From Desulfocapsaceae bacterium (lineage in GTDB: Bacteria; Desulfobacterota; Desulfobulbia; Desulfobulbales; Desulfocapsaceae): a stretch of 57,067 bases of DNA. The notes under the pieces are model-generated. The model was not told the origin of the DNA and made no database searches. It was given only the letters and a program-made list of their open reading frames with translations. This document shows, piece after piece, positions 1 to 8,668 of this stretch (positions are counted from its first letter, which is position 1; every line of letters starts with the position of its first letter). A program made the translations under genes and the position numbers. The stretch covers positions 1 to 57,067 of the forward strand of contig JAUSAB010000093.1 of NCBI GenBank assembly GCA_030653035.1, given 5' to 3'.

Positions 1-306
1 GAAGCAAACCTGCAAATCCTTGGCAACACCTGTAACTTCACCAATTTGGTCGAAGAGATTGGTCGCTCCGTAAAAATTTCTGGTGGCAACCGTTACCGGC
101 GCTGGCCCAGGCTTGCCCCTCTCTTTCATTAACGACAGAGATGCCTTTTTTTGGGTTGGAACGATCTCCTTTGTCTCAGGATCCAGACGTCCTATGCAAA
201 TACGCTTTGCTCGGGACTGTTGTTTGTCCTTATCCCAATACGATTTCGACTCGTATGCGTAGACTATCCCAGTTTTTTTGTTGGTTTGGTACACGATAGC
301 TGCCAC
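1..306 (-). CDS. IS1634-type transposase, N-terminal part (runs off the window)
   Basis: Open reading frame of 102 codons from a GTG at 306 to the window edge, with a GGGAGG ribosome site about 6 bases upstream. The product opens with a segment reading AAIVYQTNKKTGIVYAYES, then CIGRLDPETKEIVPT and a basic KERGKPGPAP stretch. These are the characteristic first hundred residues of IS1634/IS4-like DDE transposases. The catalytic DDE domain lies outside the window, so intactness cannot be judged. The gene is transcribed out of the window, and the upstream side carries a palindrome and a probable element end. Family assignment is from recognition of the N-terminal pattern. Confidence 0.8.
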   Translation of the reverse strand, partial: MAAIVYQTNKKTGIVYAYESKSYWDKDKQQSRAKRICIGRLDPETKEIVPTQKKASLSLMKERGKPGPAPVTVATRNFYGATNLFDQIGEVTGVAKDLQVCF

Positions 307-318
307 GGTAATCCTCCC

Positions 319-354
319 TTTCCTCGTTACAATATACATGTTGTAACGAGGAAA
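319..354. repeat. Perfect 14-bp palindrome upstream of the transposase, with a third partial copy at 405-415
   Basis: TTTCCTCGTTACAA at 319-332 is perfectly inverted at 341-354 around an 8-base spacer. The core TTCCTCGTTAC recurs at 405-415. The palindrome sits just upstream of the GTG start and could block read-through transcription into the element or bind the transposase. The copy at 405-415 is a plausible outer end of the insertion sequence; the other end is not in the window. Confidence 0.6.
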
Positions 355-570
355 ATGCAAGAAGAATCACGTGCTATTTTAATATTTTTAACAGGTTAAG
401 TCGGTTCCTCGTTACACTTGTTCGGGAACTCAGGTTAAAAGTATATGTCGATTTTTCTTCAGGTGTCAACTTCACGACAACAGATAAATGGGCAGGACAA
501 GGAAATCAGCAACATTGTCCAGTTTGAAAAATTGCATTCGGATAAAGATGTTTCTTTCTTGCACGGCAAA

Positions 571-618
571 TTCACCCTGAGCTTGTTGAAGGGTATTATC
601 AGAGTTCTGCAACTGGCT
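571..618 (+). repeat. Diverged fragment of dispersed palindromic element A
   Basis: Contains a TTCACCCTGAGCTTGTTGAA stretch followed by GGGTATT and a degraded GAGTTNTGCAAC tail. The same order of blocks is found complete at 19916-20003 and as fragments at 36119-36167 and 36387-36418. This copy has several substitutions and no left half. Confidence 0.5.
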
Positions 619-654
619 CTTCTGCAATTTTCTGCGATGCCTTGTCTGCCTGTA

Positions 655-795
655 AGCCAGAGCTATAGCGGCACCGGGGGCGATGTCCTCTTTGCCTACG
701 ACCAGGGGGCCCATGCCGTCGGCCACCTCAGCCGGATTACCGACCGGGAAGGGACGGACGCCTTTAGAAAGAATGGTGCCAGGCTTCCAAGATGA
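655..795 (+). pseudogene. RHS-repeat protein fragment (relic)
   Basis: In one frame this stretch reads DVLFAYDQGAHAVGHLSRIT followed by DREGT. This matches the RHS/YD-repeat pattern of the type F-YD-G-x-x-G-x-G-x-L-x-x-I-T-D-x-x-G. Nothing on either side continues the RHS fold: the residues before it come from a dispersed repeat and the frame stops at 795. It is best read as a leftover of an RHS toxin or polymorphic wall protein gene. The match covers about 30 residues, so confidence is limited. Confidence 0.4.
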
Positions 796-1049
796 TAAGT
801 TGATAAAGAAAAGGGGGTGCATTTTTTCTTTAATCGCGCAGCGACAAACTACGGGCCAACCAAAACCACCACCCTCCGAGCGGAGCAAAGGTACAATGTC
901 GCATAAGACCCACTTATATTGCAGTGCCCCCCATCAAAGCAACCACACCGGCAACAACCACTATACTCCCCAACACCCGCACACCAGCAGGAACAACATC
1001 CACTTAACATAAGTCACCTTATGCCAGGCAGGGAGTGCAGGCAGCTGTT

Positions 1050-1222
1050 CGTCATGCCGGACTTGATCCAGCATCCAGAGCACTCGCAAATATCACAAAT
1101 GCTGGATTCCGGCTAACCCCGGTAAACAGGAAGACAGCCGGGATAAATACCTTACAGGATATTTTCTTACAAAAAAACAAGAAAATATCCTGTAAGGTAC
1201 TAAAAACATGCCGGAATGACGA
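1050..1222. repeat. Dispersed inverted-repeat element with a second perfect hairpin nested inside
   Basis: The outer element begins CGTCATGCCGGACTTGATCC at 1050 and has CTGGATTCCGGC at 1102-1113 and CATGCCGGAATGACG at 1207-1221, a common bacterial dispersed palindrome. Inside it, 1148-1168 and 1179-1199 form a perfect 21-bp inverted repeat (TACCTTACAGG... / ...CCTGTAAGGTA) around a 10-base A-rich loop. The nested hairpin appears to have inserted into the older repeat. The rest of 421-1250 shows no convincing gene. Confidence 0.6.
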
Positions 1223-1251
1223 CCGGTAATAACGTCATCGAGTTTGTTATT

Positions 1252-2103
1252 TTATCTTCCGTCAATCTCAGGTCTGATTGAGTAGGCATGCACCAGAGGC
1301 CCGTTGATGCCGCTTTTTACCAGGGAAATCGAGCTACCGGCATTGATAAGTCTGTCCATATAAGCCGAGGTCAGGAAAAAGGCCTTGTCGTAATCGTTTT
1401 CCCGGCAATGAAAGGCGGCAAAGGCGGAGGCATAGGTGCAGCCGGTTCCGTGCAGATTGGCGCTGTTGATGCGTATTCGTTTGCTCGTTCTGATTTCCTG
1501 ATTTTTCATGACCAGATAATCATGGATATCTGGATTCTCAGGTTCCAGGTGTCCTCCCTTGATGATTACCGCCCGCAGATGTGTATGTCTGGCCAGGATC
1601 ATCCTGGCGCAAGCCAGCGCCACTTCCGGTGTTGCGATGTCCTGTTGGCAGAGTTGGGCCAGCTCCAGGCAATTAGGGGTCAGAACCGTGACCTTGCTGA
1701 TAAGATGATCGCTCAGCTCCGCAAGGCTGGAACAACAAAGCAGAGATTGGCCGGTGGTTGAGGTGAGGACTGGGTCGTAAATCACCTCGCCTTGATAGCC
1801 TGCCAGAATTTTCCCCAAGGCACTCGCTATTTCAAGGGTGCCAACCATGCCGATCTTGATATGCGTCACCCGATGATCACTCAGCACCGCCTGGACTTGC
1901 CGAACCACCAGCCCGCCATCAAGAGCAACAGATTCGGTGACTCCCCTGGAATTCTGGACGGTAATACAGGTAATTGCCGCCGCGCCATAGACGCCGATGG
2001 CGGTCATGGTCTTGAGATCCGCCTGGATACCGGCCCCGCCGGAAGGGTCTGAGCCGGCAATAGTCAAAACAGTTGGCGACAATTGAGGGAGGGGATGATT
2101 CAT
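1252..2103 (-). CDS. thiD: Bifunctional hydroxymethylpyrimidine kinase/phosphomethylpyrimidine kinase
   Basis: ThiD phosphorylates the pyrimidine moiety twice to give HMP-diphosphate for thiamine synthesis; it is cytosolic. The 283-residue product has the ribokinase-fold signatures of the family: [16 protein letters not shown] near residue 17, an IKIGMVG segment around 83, DPVLTSTTG around 110, a KGGHLE block and the anion-hole motif [16 protein letters not shown] near 220. Length is normal. The ATG at 2103 is kept because the first conserved strand, [10 protein letters not shown], starts only 12 residues in. It stands alone, divergent from the topoisomerase genes; no thiE or thiM neighbour is visible, and no TPP-riboswitch motif was seen upstream. 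Confidence 0.93.
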   Translation of the reverse strand: MNHPLPQLSPTVLTIAGSDPSGGAGIQADLKTMTAIGVYGAAAITCITVQNSRGVTESVALDGGLVVRQVQAVLSDHRVTHIKIGMVGTLEIASALGKILAGYQGEVIYDPVLTSTTGQSLLCCSSLAELSDHLISKVTVLTPNCLELAQLCQQDIATPEVALACARMILARHTHLRAVIIKGGHLEPENPDIHDYLVMKNQEIRTSKRIRINSANLHGTGCTYASAFAAFHCRENDYDKAFFLTSAYMDRLINAGSSISLVKSGINGPLVHAYSIRPEIDGR

Positions 2104-2169
2104 GGAATATACCGGAATGAAAAGGGTTTCTTAACACGGGGAGGCGTAGAGACGCTGATAGATCGTTTT

Positions 2170-2293
2170 ATTCCATTTCTAAATCAAGCGTTCACTTCGT
2201 CGAATGCGCTGCGTCGCTCCTCACCGTACTCCTTGTACTGCCTCGTCGCGACTCGCTTTTCTCCTCGTGTGCATCTTGATTTAGAAATGGAAT
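2170..2293. repeat. Palindromic element C: 19-bp inverted repeat around an 86-base core
   Basis: ATTCCATTTCTAAATCAAG at 2170-2188 is perfectly inverted at 2275-2293. The core is rich in CGTCG/CTGCGTCGC and TACTCCTTGTACTGCC pieces. A shortened relative at 31953-31990 joins the left inner GCGTTCACTTC directly to the right arm, as if the core had been deleted. It lies between thiD and the topoisomerase promoter region. Confidence 0.65.
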
Positions 2294-2379
2294 TACATGC
2301 GCCAGTCATGGTTGACCAGGAAGGAATTTCCTCACGGCCCTGTGTCTTTGGCGCAAGAGCAGTCTTTCTGCCATCAGTG

Positions 2380-2408
2380 TTGATTAATATAGTGAAATAC
2401 AATAGTAT
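2380..2408 (+). promoter_or_regulatory. Possible sigma-70 promoter for the topoisomerase pair
   Basis: TTGATT at 2380-2385 and TAGTAT at 2403-2408 are separated by 17 bases, about 64 bases before the ATG at 2472. The region is AT-rich. The -10 box is imperfect. A palindrome AAACATTATGTTT lies further down at 2449-2461. No Shine-Dalgarno sequence is obvious before the ATG. Confidence 0.35.
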
Positions 2409-2471
2409 TGCAAGGCTTGAATCCGAAAGCCAAAAAAGAACCTCATCAAACATTATGTTTAACATCATACT

Positions 2472-4313
2472 ATGACCGCATCTTTGCATAATTACGACGA
2501 AAGCAAGATCAAGACCCTCAGCTCTCTTGAGCATATTCGCAAACGACCGGGGATGTATATCGGCCGCCTTGGCACCGGCACGCACCCCGATGACGGCATC
2601 TATATCCTGCTCAAAGAGGTGGTGGATAATGCCGTCGATGAGTATATCATGGGAGCGGGCAAGCGGGTCAATGTCCATATTGGCGAAGACGGGATGGTCA
2701 CGGTTCGCGACTTTGGCCGAGGCATTCCTCTGGGCAAGATTGTTGATTGTGTCTCCACCATCAATACCGGTGCCAAGTACAACACCGAAGTCTTTCAGTT
2801 CTCCGTGGGCTTGAATGGGGTGGGTACCAAGGCGGTGAACGCCATGTCATCGCACTTCAAGGTCACCGCCTTCCGGGACGGAAAATTCGCCGGCGCCGTG
2901 TTTGCCAAAGGGGAGCTGCTCAGCCAGGAAGAGGGGGAGAGCAGCGAGGCCAATGGCACTTTGGTGGAATTTATCCCGGACCGGGAGATGTTTGCCGACT
3001 ACACCTTTGACCGTGGTTTTATCGAAGAACGTCTCTGGCGGTATGCCTATCTCAATGCCGGACTCAAGCTCTATCTGGACAAGACCTGCTACTATTCCGC
3101 CAACGGCCTGCTTGATCTGCTGGCCAAAGAACTGGATGACCAGAATATTTATGATCCCATCTACTATCGTGACGCCACATTAGAATTTGCCTTTTCCCAT
3201 ACCGACGGCTACGGCGACACCTATTATTCCTTTGTCAACGGCACCTATACCAGCGAAGGCGGCACCCATCTTTCCGCCTTCCGTGAGGGAATCCTGAAAG
3301 GGGTCAATGAGTTTTCCAAAAAAAGTTTTGTCAGCCAGGATGTACGGGACGGCATTGTCGGCACCATGGCGATCAAGATCAAAGACCCGCTCTTTGAGTC
3401 CCAGACCAAAAACAAACTGGGCAATGGCGACATCCGTTCCTGGATCGTCAACAAGGTGAAGGACGCAGTCTCAAGCGCCCTCTATAAAAACACCGAGTCG
3501 GCAGACAGGCTGCTGGAGAAGATCCAGCGCAACGAAAAGGTCAGAAAGGAATTACAGAGTGTACGGCTGGAGGCCAGGGCCAAATCGAAGAAAGTGGCCC
3601 TTAAGATCCCGCAGTTAAAAGACTGCAAGCACCATCCGACGCGCAAGAAACCATCGCCTGATGGCAATGCCAATATGGTATTTATCACCGAAGGGCAGTC
3701 GGCGGCCGGTTCCATTGTCTCTTCCCGTGACCCCATGACCCAGGCCGTCTTTTCGCTCAAGGGCAAGCCCATGAATGTCCTGGGACAAAAGCTGGCGCTG
3801 CTCTACAAGAATGAGGAGATGTATTCGCTGATGCGGGCCCTCGACATCGAGGAGTCCATCTCCAATCTGCGCTACGACAAGGTTATCCTGGCCACCGATG
3901 CCGATGTTGACGGCCTGCATATCCGCAACCTGCTCCTGACTTTCTTTCTCCACTATTTTGAACCGCTGGTCAAGCTCGGCTTTGTCTACATTCTCGAGAC
4001 TCCGCTCTTTCGCGTCCGCAATAAGCAAGAGACCTTTTACTGCTATTCGGAAAAGGAAAAGATAACTGCCGTCAAGAAACTGCAGGGGACAGGGGCCAAA
4101 CAGGGCAATGTGGAGATGACCCGTTTCAAGGGACTGGGCGAGATCTCCCCCAAGGAATTCAAGCAGTTCATCGGTACGGATATCCGCCTGCAACAGGTCA
4201 ATATGGGAACGGTGAGTGAGGTAAACAAGATTCTTTCCTTCTACATGGGTAAAAACACGCCGGAACGCAAGCAGTACATCATGGAGCATCTGGTTACCAC
4301 TGTCTCGATTTAA
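2472..4313 (+). CDS. parE: Type IIA DNA topoisomerase B subunit (ParE/GyrB-like, topoisomerase IV type)
   Basis: ATPase subunit of a type IIA topoisomerase; with the next gene it should relax or decatenate DNA. The 613-residue product shows the GHKL ATPase motifs (EVVDNAVDE near residue 50, DFGRGIP near 78, GLNGVGTKAVNA near 117), the transducer domain, and a Toprim domain with E407 and the D476-x-D478-x-D480 metal triad, ending in GLGEISPKEF. The usual EGDSA Toprim motif reads EGQSAAGS here. Sequence style (SLKGKPMNV, LETPLFRVRN) resembles the second GyrB/ParE group of Bacteroidetes and Chlamydiae more than E. coli ParE. It lies 19 bp before the A subunit. Gyrase and topoisomerase IV cannot be firmly separated by eye; a second GyrB elsewhere is expected. 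Confidence 0.88.
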   Translation: MTASLHNYDESKIKTLSSLEHIRKRPGMYIGRLGTGTHPDDGIYILLKEVVDNAVDEYIMGAGKRVNVHIGEDGMVTVRDFGRGIPLGKIVDCVSTINTGAKYNTEVFQFSVGLNGVGTKAVNAMSSHFKVTAFRDGKFAGAVFAKGELLSQEEGESSEANGTLVEFIPDREMFADYTFDRGFIEERLWRYAYLNAGLKLYLDKTCYYSANGLLDLLAKELDDQNIYDPIYYRDATLEFAFSHTDGYGDTYYSFVNGTYTSEGGTHLSAFREGILKGVNEFSKKSFVSQDVRDGIVGTMAIKIKDPLFESQTKNKLGNGDIRSWIVNKVKDAVSSALYKNTESADRLLEKIQRNEKVRKELQSVRLEARAKSKKVALKIPQLKDCKHHPTRKKPSPDGNANMVFITEGQSAAGSIVSSRDPMTQAVFSLKGKPMNVLGQKLALLYKNEEMYSLMRALDIEESISNLRYDKVILATDADVDGLHIRNLLLTFFLHYFEPLVKLGFVYILETPLFRVRNKQETFYCYSEKEKITAVKKLQGTGAKQGNVEMTRFKGLGEISPKEFKQFIGTDIRLQQVNMGTVSEVNKILSFYMGKNTPERKQYIMEHLVTTVSI

Positions 4314-4332
4314 GGATTGGCAATTTTCAACG

Positions 4333-6387
4333 TTGAACGCATTTATGAACTCACAATACGGCAGACTGCATCACCTCTTTGAACAGAATTTCCTCGAATA
4401 CTCCTCCTACGTCATCAGGGAGCGGGCCATTCCCGACATCCACGATGGTCTGAAGCCGGTCCAGCGCCGCATCCTGCAGACCCTCTTTAATATGGATGAC
4501 GGCCGTTTCCACAAGGTGGCCAATGTAGTGGGCGAGACCATGAAGCTCCATCCCCATGGCGACGCCTCCATCTTTTCCGCCCTGGTCAATCTGGCCAACA
4601 AGGAATACCTGATTGAGCGACAGGGGAACTTCGGCAATATCTATACCGGCGATCAGGCCTCGGCCGCCCGCTATATCGAGTGTCGGCTGACGCCGCTGGC
4701 CAAAGAGATCCTGTTCAACAAGGACCTGACCGAATACGTTGAATCCTACGACAGCCGGATGCTGGAGCCTGTAACCCTGCCGGCCAAGATCCCGTTGCTG
4801 CTCCTGCTCGGGGCCGATGGCATTGCGGTCGGTATGGCCACCAAAATTATGCCCCATAATTTCTGCGAACTCCTGGATGCCCAGATCAAACTGCTTCGCA
4901 ATGAAGAAATTACCCTTTATCCGGATTTCCAGAAGAAAGGACTGGTGGATGTCTCCCATTATGACCATGGCAATGGCCGGATCCGCTGCCGGGCCCGGAT
5001 TGAGGAACTGAACGAGAAGACCATTACGATCAAGGACATTCCCCACGGCGCCACCACCCAATCCCTGATCGAATCGGTTGAGAAAGCGGCCAAGGCCGGG
5101 AAGATCAAGATCCTGTCGATCAATGACTATACGGCAGAGGAAGTTGAGATTGAAATCAACCTGGCCCGTGGTGTCTATGCCAAGGAGACGATTGAGGCCC
5201 TTTATGCCTTCACCGATTGTGAGGTTGCCATCACTCCCAATCTCACCCTGATCAAAGACAATCAGCCGCTGACCTGTACAGTCGAAGAGGTTTTGGAGCA
5301 CAACACCCAGAAACTGGTCCACGACCTGACCAAAGAACTGGAAATTGATCTCGCCAGACTCCTGGAAAAACTGCACGCCCGACTCCTGGAACAGATCTTT
5401 ATCGAGGAGCGTCTCTATAAAAATATTGAGGAGGAGACCAGCTACAAGGCGGTGATCAAAAGTGTGGACATTGCCCTACAGCCCTTTACCGGCGAGCTTC
5501 TCAGGTCAGTCACCAATGATGATATCGAACGGCTGCTGGAGATCAGAATCAAACGCATCTCCCGTTATGATATCAACAAGCAGCAGAAGGAGATCAAGGA
5601 GATCCGCAGCGAGATCAAGACGATCACCCATCATCTTAAGGATATGATTAAGTACACTATCTCCTTTCTGGGCGATCTGCTGAAAAAATATGGCCACCTG
5701 TACCCGCGGCAGACTGAGCTTTGCGAGTTCGAGGAGGTCAGTGCTAGGAGTGTGGCCCTGGCCAATCTGGTGGTCGGCTATCAACGGACTTCGGGTTTCC
5801 TGGGCCACAACATCAAGGCCGAGGATGAAAAGCAGGACTTCACCCTGAACTGCTCTGAGTATGACCGGCTCCTGCTGATCTTCAGCGACGGCATGTACAA
5901 GGTGATCCCGGTGACCGACAAGCTCTTTGTCGGTCATGAACTGGCCTGGCTCGGGGTCGTTGAAGAGGGATTGATCTTTAATATTTTATACCGGGATGGT
6001 CAGGAAAATCTGACCTACGCCAAGCGTTTTACCACCCCGAAATTTATCCTGGAAAAGGAATACCGGCTCTTTTCCGAAGACAAACGTTCAAAGATCCTGC
6101 TGCTCTTGATGGGGGAGGGGGCCAGCGTCCATGTCAGCCTGGCGCCTTCCGCACGCGCCAAGACTAATACGCTGGAGGTCTATTTTGATGAATATCTGCT
6201 CAAGAATCCCAGCGCCAAAGGAAAACGGATCGCGGCCCGGGTGGTAAGAAAGGTGGCGGACTCCACCGGCAAGGCCGCGCCAAAACCACAAAGGCAGAAT
6301 ATGCCCTTGCTTGATCTGGTGGCTGCGCCTCAAGAGGATGACGGCCAGAAAGGCAGGGGAGAAGATGAAGAAGAGGGGAATGAGTAA
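4333..6387 (+). CDS. parC: Type IIA DNA topoisomerase A subunit (ParC/GyrA-like)
   Basis: DNA cleavage and religation subunit partnering the upstream gene. The 684-residue product has the winged-helix breakage-reunion domain with IHDGLKPVQRRIL near residue 36, HPHGDASI near 73 and the catalytic tyrosine Y114 in AARYIE. A tower and coiled-coil region follows (ETSYKAV..., KEIKEIRSEIK) and then a C-terminal domain that lacks an obvious GyrA GQRG box, in keeping with topoisomerase IV rather than gyrase. The tail is acidic and low-complexity (KGRGEDEEEGNE). The start is a TTG at 4333, 15 bases after AAGGA; an ATG at 4345 is the alternative. Confidence 0.87.
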   Translation: MNAFMNSQYGRLHHLFEQNFLEYSSYVIRERAIPDIHDGLKPVQRRILQTLFNMDDGRFHKVANVVGETMKLHPHGDASIFSALVNLANKEYLIERQGNFGNIYTGDQASAARYIECRLTPLAKEILFNKDLTEYVESYDSRMLEPVTLPAKIPLLLLLGADGIAVGMATKIMPHNFCELLDAQIKLLRNEEITLYPDFQKKGLVDVSHYDHGNGRIRCRARIEELNEKTITIKDIPHGATTQSLIESVEKAAKAGKIKILSINDYTAEEVEIEINLARGVYAKETIEALYAFTDCEVAITPNLTLIKDNQPLTCTVEEVLEHNTQKLVHDLTKELEIDLARLLEKLHARLLEQIFIEERLYKNIEEETSYKAVIKSVDIALQPFTGELLRSVTNDDIERLLEIRIKRISRYDINKQQKEIKEIRSEIKTITHHLKDMIKYTISFLGDLLKKYGHLYPRQTELCEFEEVSARSVALANLVVGYQRTSGFLGHNIKAEDEKQDFTLNCSEYDRLLLIFSDGMYKVIPVTDKLFVGHELAWLGVVEEGLIFNILYRDGQENLTYAKRFTTPKFILEKEYRLFSEDKRSKILLLLMGEGASVHVSLAPSARAKTNTLEVYFDEYLLKNPSAKGKRIAARVVRKVADSTGKAAPKPQRQNMPLLDLVAAPQEDDGQKGRGEDEEEGNE

Positions 6388-6442
6388 ATCCCGGCCCTGT
6401 AATGGATAAATCATCTGGTTCCCATCTGGTACATTTGCGCCG

Positions 6443-6470
6443 GACAAAAAAATCTTCGTCTTTTTTTGTC
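6443..6470. terminator. A/T-only hairpin after the topoisomerase operon
   Basis: GACAAAAAAA at 6443-6452 pairs with TTTTTTTGTC at 6461-6470 around an 8-base loop, 55 bases past the parC stop. With As on one side and Ts on the other it could end transcription in either direction, but it has no GC-rich stem, so the assignment is weak. Confidence 0.35.
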
Positions 6471-6734
6471 TCTCAGTAAAAAAACTCTCCTCTCTTGAAT
6501 GGTGATCATCCATTCATCCTTTATCTTTTGCACGATCAATCCCCGCAGGGGCGATTATTGGCCATAGAAGCGAAGCATACGCTCGTCCGATCCCTTCTGG
6601 TACAACATGTCAATAATGCGTATTTTTTGCATTTACTTTTTTTGTTTGATAAGATTTTTGTATTAAGGAGGTTGATTGCTAAGAATCGGCGGATTTCAAA
6701 CAAAAAAATCACAATTTATTGGGAGGTAGCTTGG

Positions 6735-7760
6735 ATGAAAAAACATTTATCAAAAAAGGCAGCAATGTTCGGCCTGGCTTTGCTTTCTGCTTTCAGTGCC
6801 GATTGGGTAATGGCCGCAGACCAGGTGGTGGTAATTCCCATGGCGTCAAGCAAAATCTATACTTTTGGAGTGAATAATTTATTCGCTGGTAAGGATGCCG
6901 GAAATCACACCATGACCGGTACGGATAATACCGGTATTGGGTATGGGGTGCTTCATGCCAACACCACCGGCGGGGCTAACACAGCTATAGGAAGTGCGGC
7001 ACTCAAGTCCAACACCACCGGTATTTGGAATGCAGCCAGCGGACGACGTGCACTCGAGAAGAATATCAATGGCCATGATAACACCGCCAGCGGCGGGGAT
7101 GCACTCCAGGAGAATACCAGCGGCTACTACAACACCGCCAATGGCTCGCTAGCACTCGCGCAGAATACCGTCGGCTGGCAAAACACTGCCGTTGGTGGCT
7201 ATGCAGGGTATTCAAACACCACCGGCTCCTATAATACCTTTGTTGGTTATAATACACATGCAGGGGCAAATAACCTGAACAATGTCACCGCCATAGGGAT
7301 CGATGCCACCCCGACTGTCTCAAACAGTGTGCGGATCGGCAATGGTTTTGTTACGAGCATAGGCGGGAATGCAGCATGGTCCAATCTTTCCGACATGCGC
7401 AATAAAAGGGACATCCAAGATATCACGCGGGGGCTTGATTTTATCAACGCCCTCCGGCCTGTCGAATACAGGATGAATAATGGCAATGATCGTGTTGATT
7501 TTGGCTTCCTTGCCCAGGATATCGAGACCTTGCTAGGCACAGACTACAATGTCCTCGGAATCGGTGGCGACCCGGACCGTACCCTTTCCCTGCGTTATAC
7601 CGATTTTATCGCCCCCATGGTCAAGGCCATGCAGGAACAGCAGGAAATCATTGAACAACAAAAGAAAGTTAATGAACAACAGGAAGAATCTATTACCGAA
7701 ATGCGGTCGGAGCTCAATGACTTGAAGGCCGAGATTAGGGCCATGAAGGCGGGCAAATAA
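6735..7760 (+). CDS. Secreted head-repeat protein with C-terminal S74 (endosialidase-type) chaperone domain
   Basis: The 341-residue product starts at the ATG at 6735, behind GGAGGT, giving a signal peptide MKKHLSKKAAMFGLALLSAF ending near VMAA; the frame stays open upstream to 6495, but that stretch lacks a signal. Residues about 45-175 are repeats of the type NTTG-x-x-NTA-x-G-x-x-AL, as in trimeric YadA-like heads and phage fibres. Residues about 215-300 are a peptidase S74 intramolecular chaperone, with the S-D-M-R-x-K cleavage-site motif and FGFLAQDIE. The end is a trimer-type coiled coil rich in EQQ and KAEIRAMK. In phages this domain trims itself off after trimerisation. Here there are no phage genes nearby; a cell-surface fibre or adhesin is inferred. 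Confidence 0.8.
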   Translation: MKKHLSKKAAMFGLALLSAFSADWVMAADQVVVIPMASSKIYTFGVNNLFAGKDAGNHTMTGTDNTGIGYGVLHANTTGGANTAIGSAALKSNTTGIWNAASGRRALEKNINGHDNTASGGDALQENTSGYYNTANGSLALAQNTVGWQNTAVGGYAGYSNTTGSYNTFVGYNTHAGANNLNNVTAIGIDATPTVSNSVRIGNGFVTSIGGNAAWSNLSDMRNKRDIQDITRGLDFINALRPVEYRMNNGNDRVDFGFLAQDIETLLGTDYNVLGIGGDPDRTLSLRYTDFIAPMVKAMQEQQEIIEQQKKVNEQQEESITEMRSELNDLKAEIRAMKAGK

Positions 7761-7828
7761 GAAAAAGAAAGATACGGCGGAACAATTTAATCAAAATTTG
7801 AAACAAAAACTTTCATGCCTGTTAACTA

Positions 7829-7927
7829 CCCAATAGTTCTCATGTTTCTTGAGAACTATTGGGAAACGTATACGTTTTTCTTCTCGACTCTGCCCCACCT
7901 TTTTGCAGGTTCGTCGATAAGTGGGGC
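7829..7927. terminator. Stacked inverted repeats between convergent genes
   Basis: A perfect 14-bp stem (CCCAATAGTTCTCA at 7829-7842, inverted at 7850-7863) is followed by the palindrome AAACGTATACGTTT at 7864-7877 and TTCTTC. A third stem pairs GCCCCAC at 7892-7898 with GTGGGGC at 7921-7927. The S74 gene and the PHP gene converge here, so these are probably transcription ends, although only the middle one is followed by a T-rich run on the plus strand. Confidence 0.5.
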
Positions 7928-7988
7928 ATCAATTCATGTCTAAATTTTCATAAACGACAGGCCCAAAACCACCTGAACCACCTGAGAA

Positions 7989-8645
7989 TTATCTAATAAG
8001 CGGCAATCCATCGACAAAGGCGTTCGTGTTTATCTGTATCTGCAGATATTCTTCCCCGTTAAGTCCGGCACCAAAAGCTACCATCCGGGCCATATCAGCG
8101 GTGAGGAAATCTCCGGGGTCATGGGCATCGGCATTGACCACGAGCCTGGCCCCTGTTTTGCGTGCCATTTTTGCGACATGACCGTTGGTCAGCGAATGAC
8201 CTTTGCGGCCGGAGAGTTCCAGAAAAACCCCTTTTTGCGCCGCTAAAAGCGCTTCCGCCTCACTGATAAATCCGGGATGTGACAGGATATCAGCCCCAGC
8301 CTCAATGGCCGCCAGGTTGGTACCGGGAGCAACAGGTTCTACAATGGTCTCACCATGCACCACCACCACCTGCGCTCCCAGCTCACGCGCCTTGCGGGCC
8401 AGCGGGCCGATAAGGGCAGGGGGGACATGGGTCAATTCGATACCCGGCAGCAGCCTGGTCTTAAAAAGGGGATTAAGGTCCTTTGCCGCCTGAATCATAC
8501 GGGGAATAATGAAATCCATATTGGAACTGTCGGCATGATCGGTAATGGCGACTGCTTTATAACCAAGGACTTCAACCCGCCGCAGATGCTCGGCAGGAAC
8601 CAGGGCCCCGTCACTGAAAAAAGTATGAGTGTGGAGATCAATCAT
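7989..8645 (-). CDS. PHP-domain phosphoesterase (histidinol-phosphatase-like)
   Basis: The 218-residue product is a single PHP domain. It shows the first metal motif DLHTHTFFSDG at residues 3-13, then ITDHADSSN near 35, an ELTHVPP block, VVVHGET, ILSHPG and a final VVNADAHDPGD. These are the His/Asp ligands of a trinuclear metal centre that hydrolyses phosphate esters. It is shorter than classical HisK-type histidinol phosphatases and no his genes lie nearby, so the substrate is unknown. The ATG at 8645 is preceded by AGGTG. It is the last gene of the minus-strand run, 23 bp after miaB. Confidence 0.8.
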   Translation of the reverse strand: MIDLHTHTFFSDGALVPAEHLRRVEVLGYKAVAITDHADSSNMDFIIPRMIQAAKDLNPLFKTRLLPGIELTHVPPALIGPLARKARELGAQVVVVHGETIVEPVAPGTNLAAIEAGADILSHPGFISEAEALLAAQKGVFLELSGRKGHSLTNGHVAKMARKTGARLVVNADAHDPGDFLTADMARMVAFGAGLNGEEYLQIQINTNAFVDGLPLIR

Positions 8646-8668
8646 GATGCTAACACCTGTTGTTGGAT

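Noticed and set aside
2104-2471. TPP riboswitch ahead of thiD
   Set aside because: Neither the CTGAGA nor the ACCTGATCTGG-type conserved pieces were found on the minus strand.
4351-5376. 341-residue minus-strand frame opposite parC
   Set aside because: No recognisable domain; parC on the plus strand has all expected motifs.
6495-6734. N-terminal extension of the S74 protein
   Set aside because: The extension lacks a signal, whereas the ATG at 6735 has a good ribosome site and a clean signal peptide.
6735-7760. Prophage suggested by the S74 tail-fibre domain
   Set aside because: No capsid, tail, integrase or lysis genes flank it; housekeeping genes lie on both sides.
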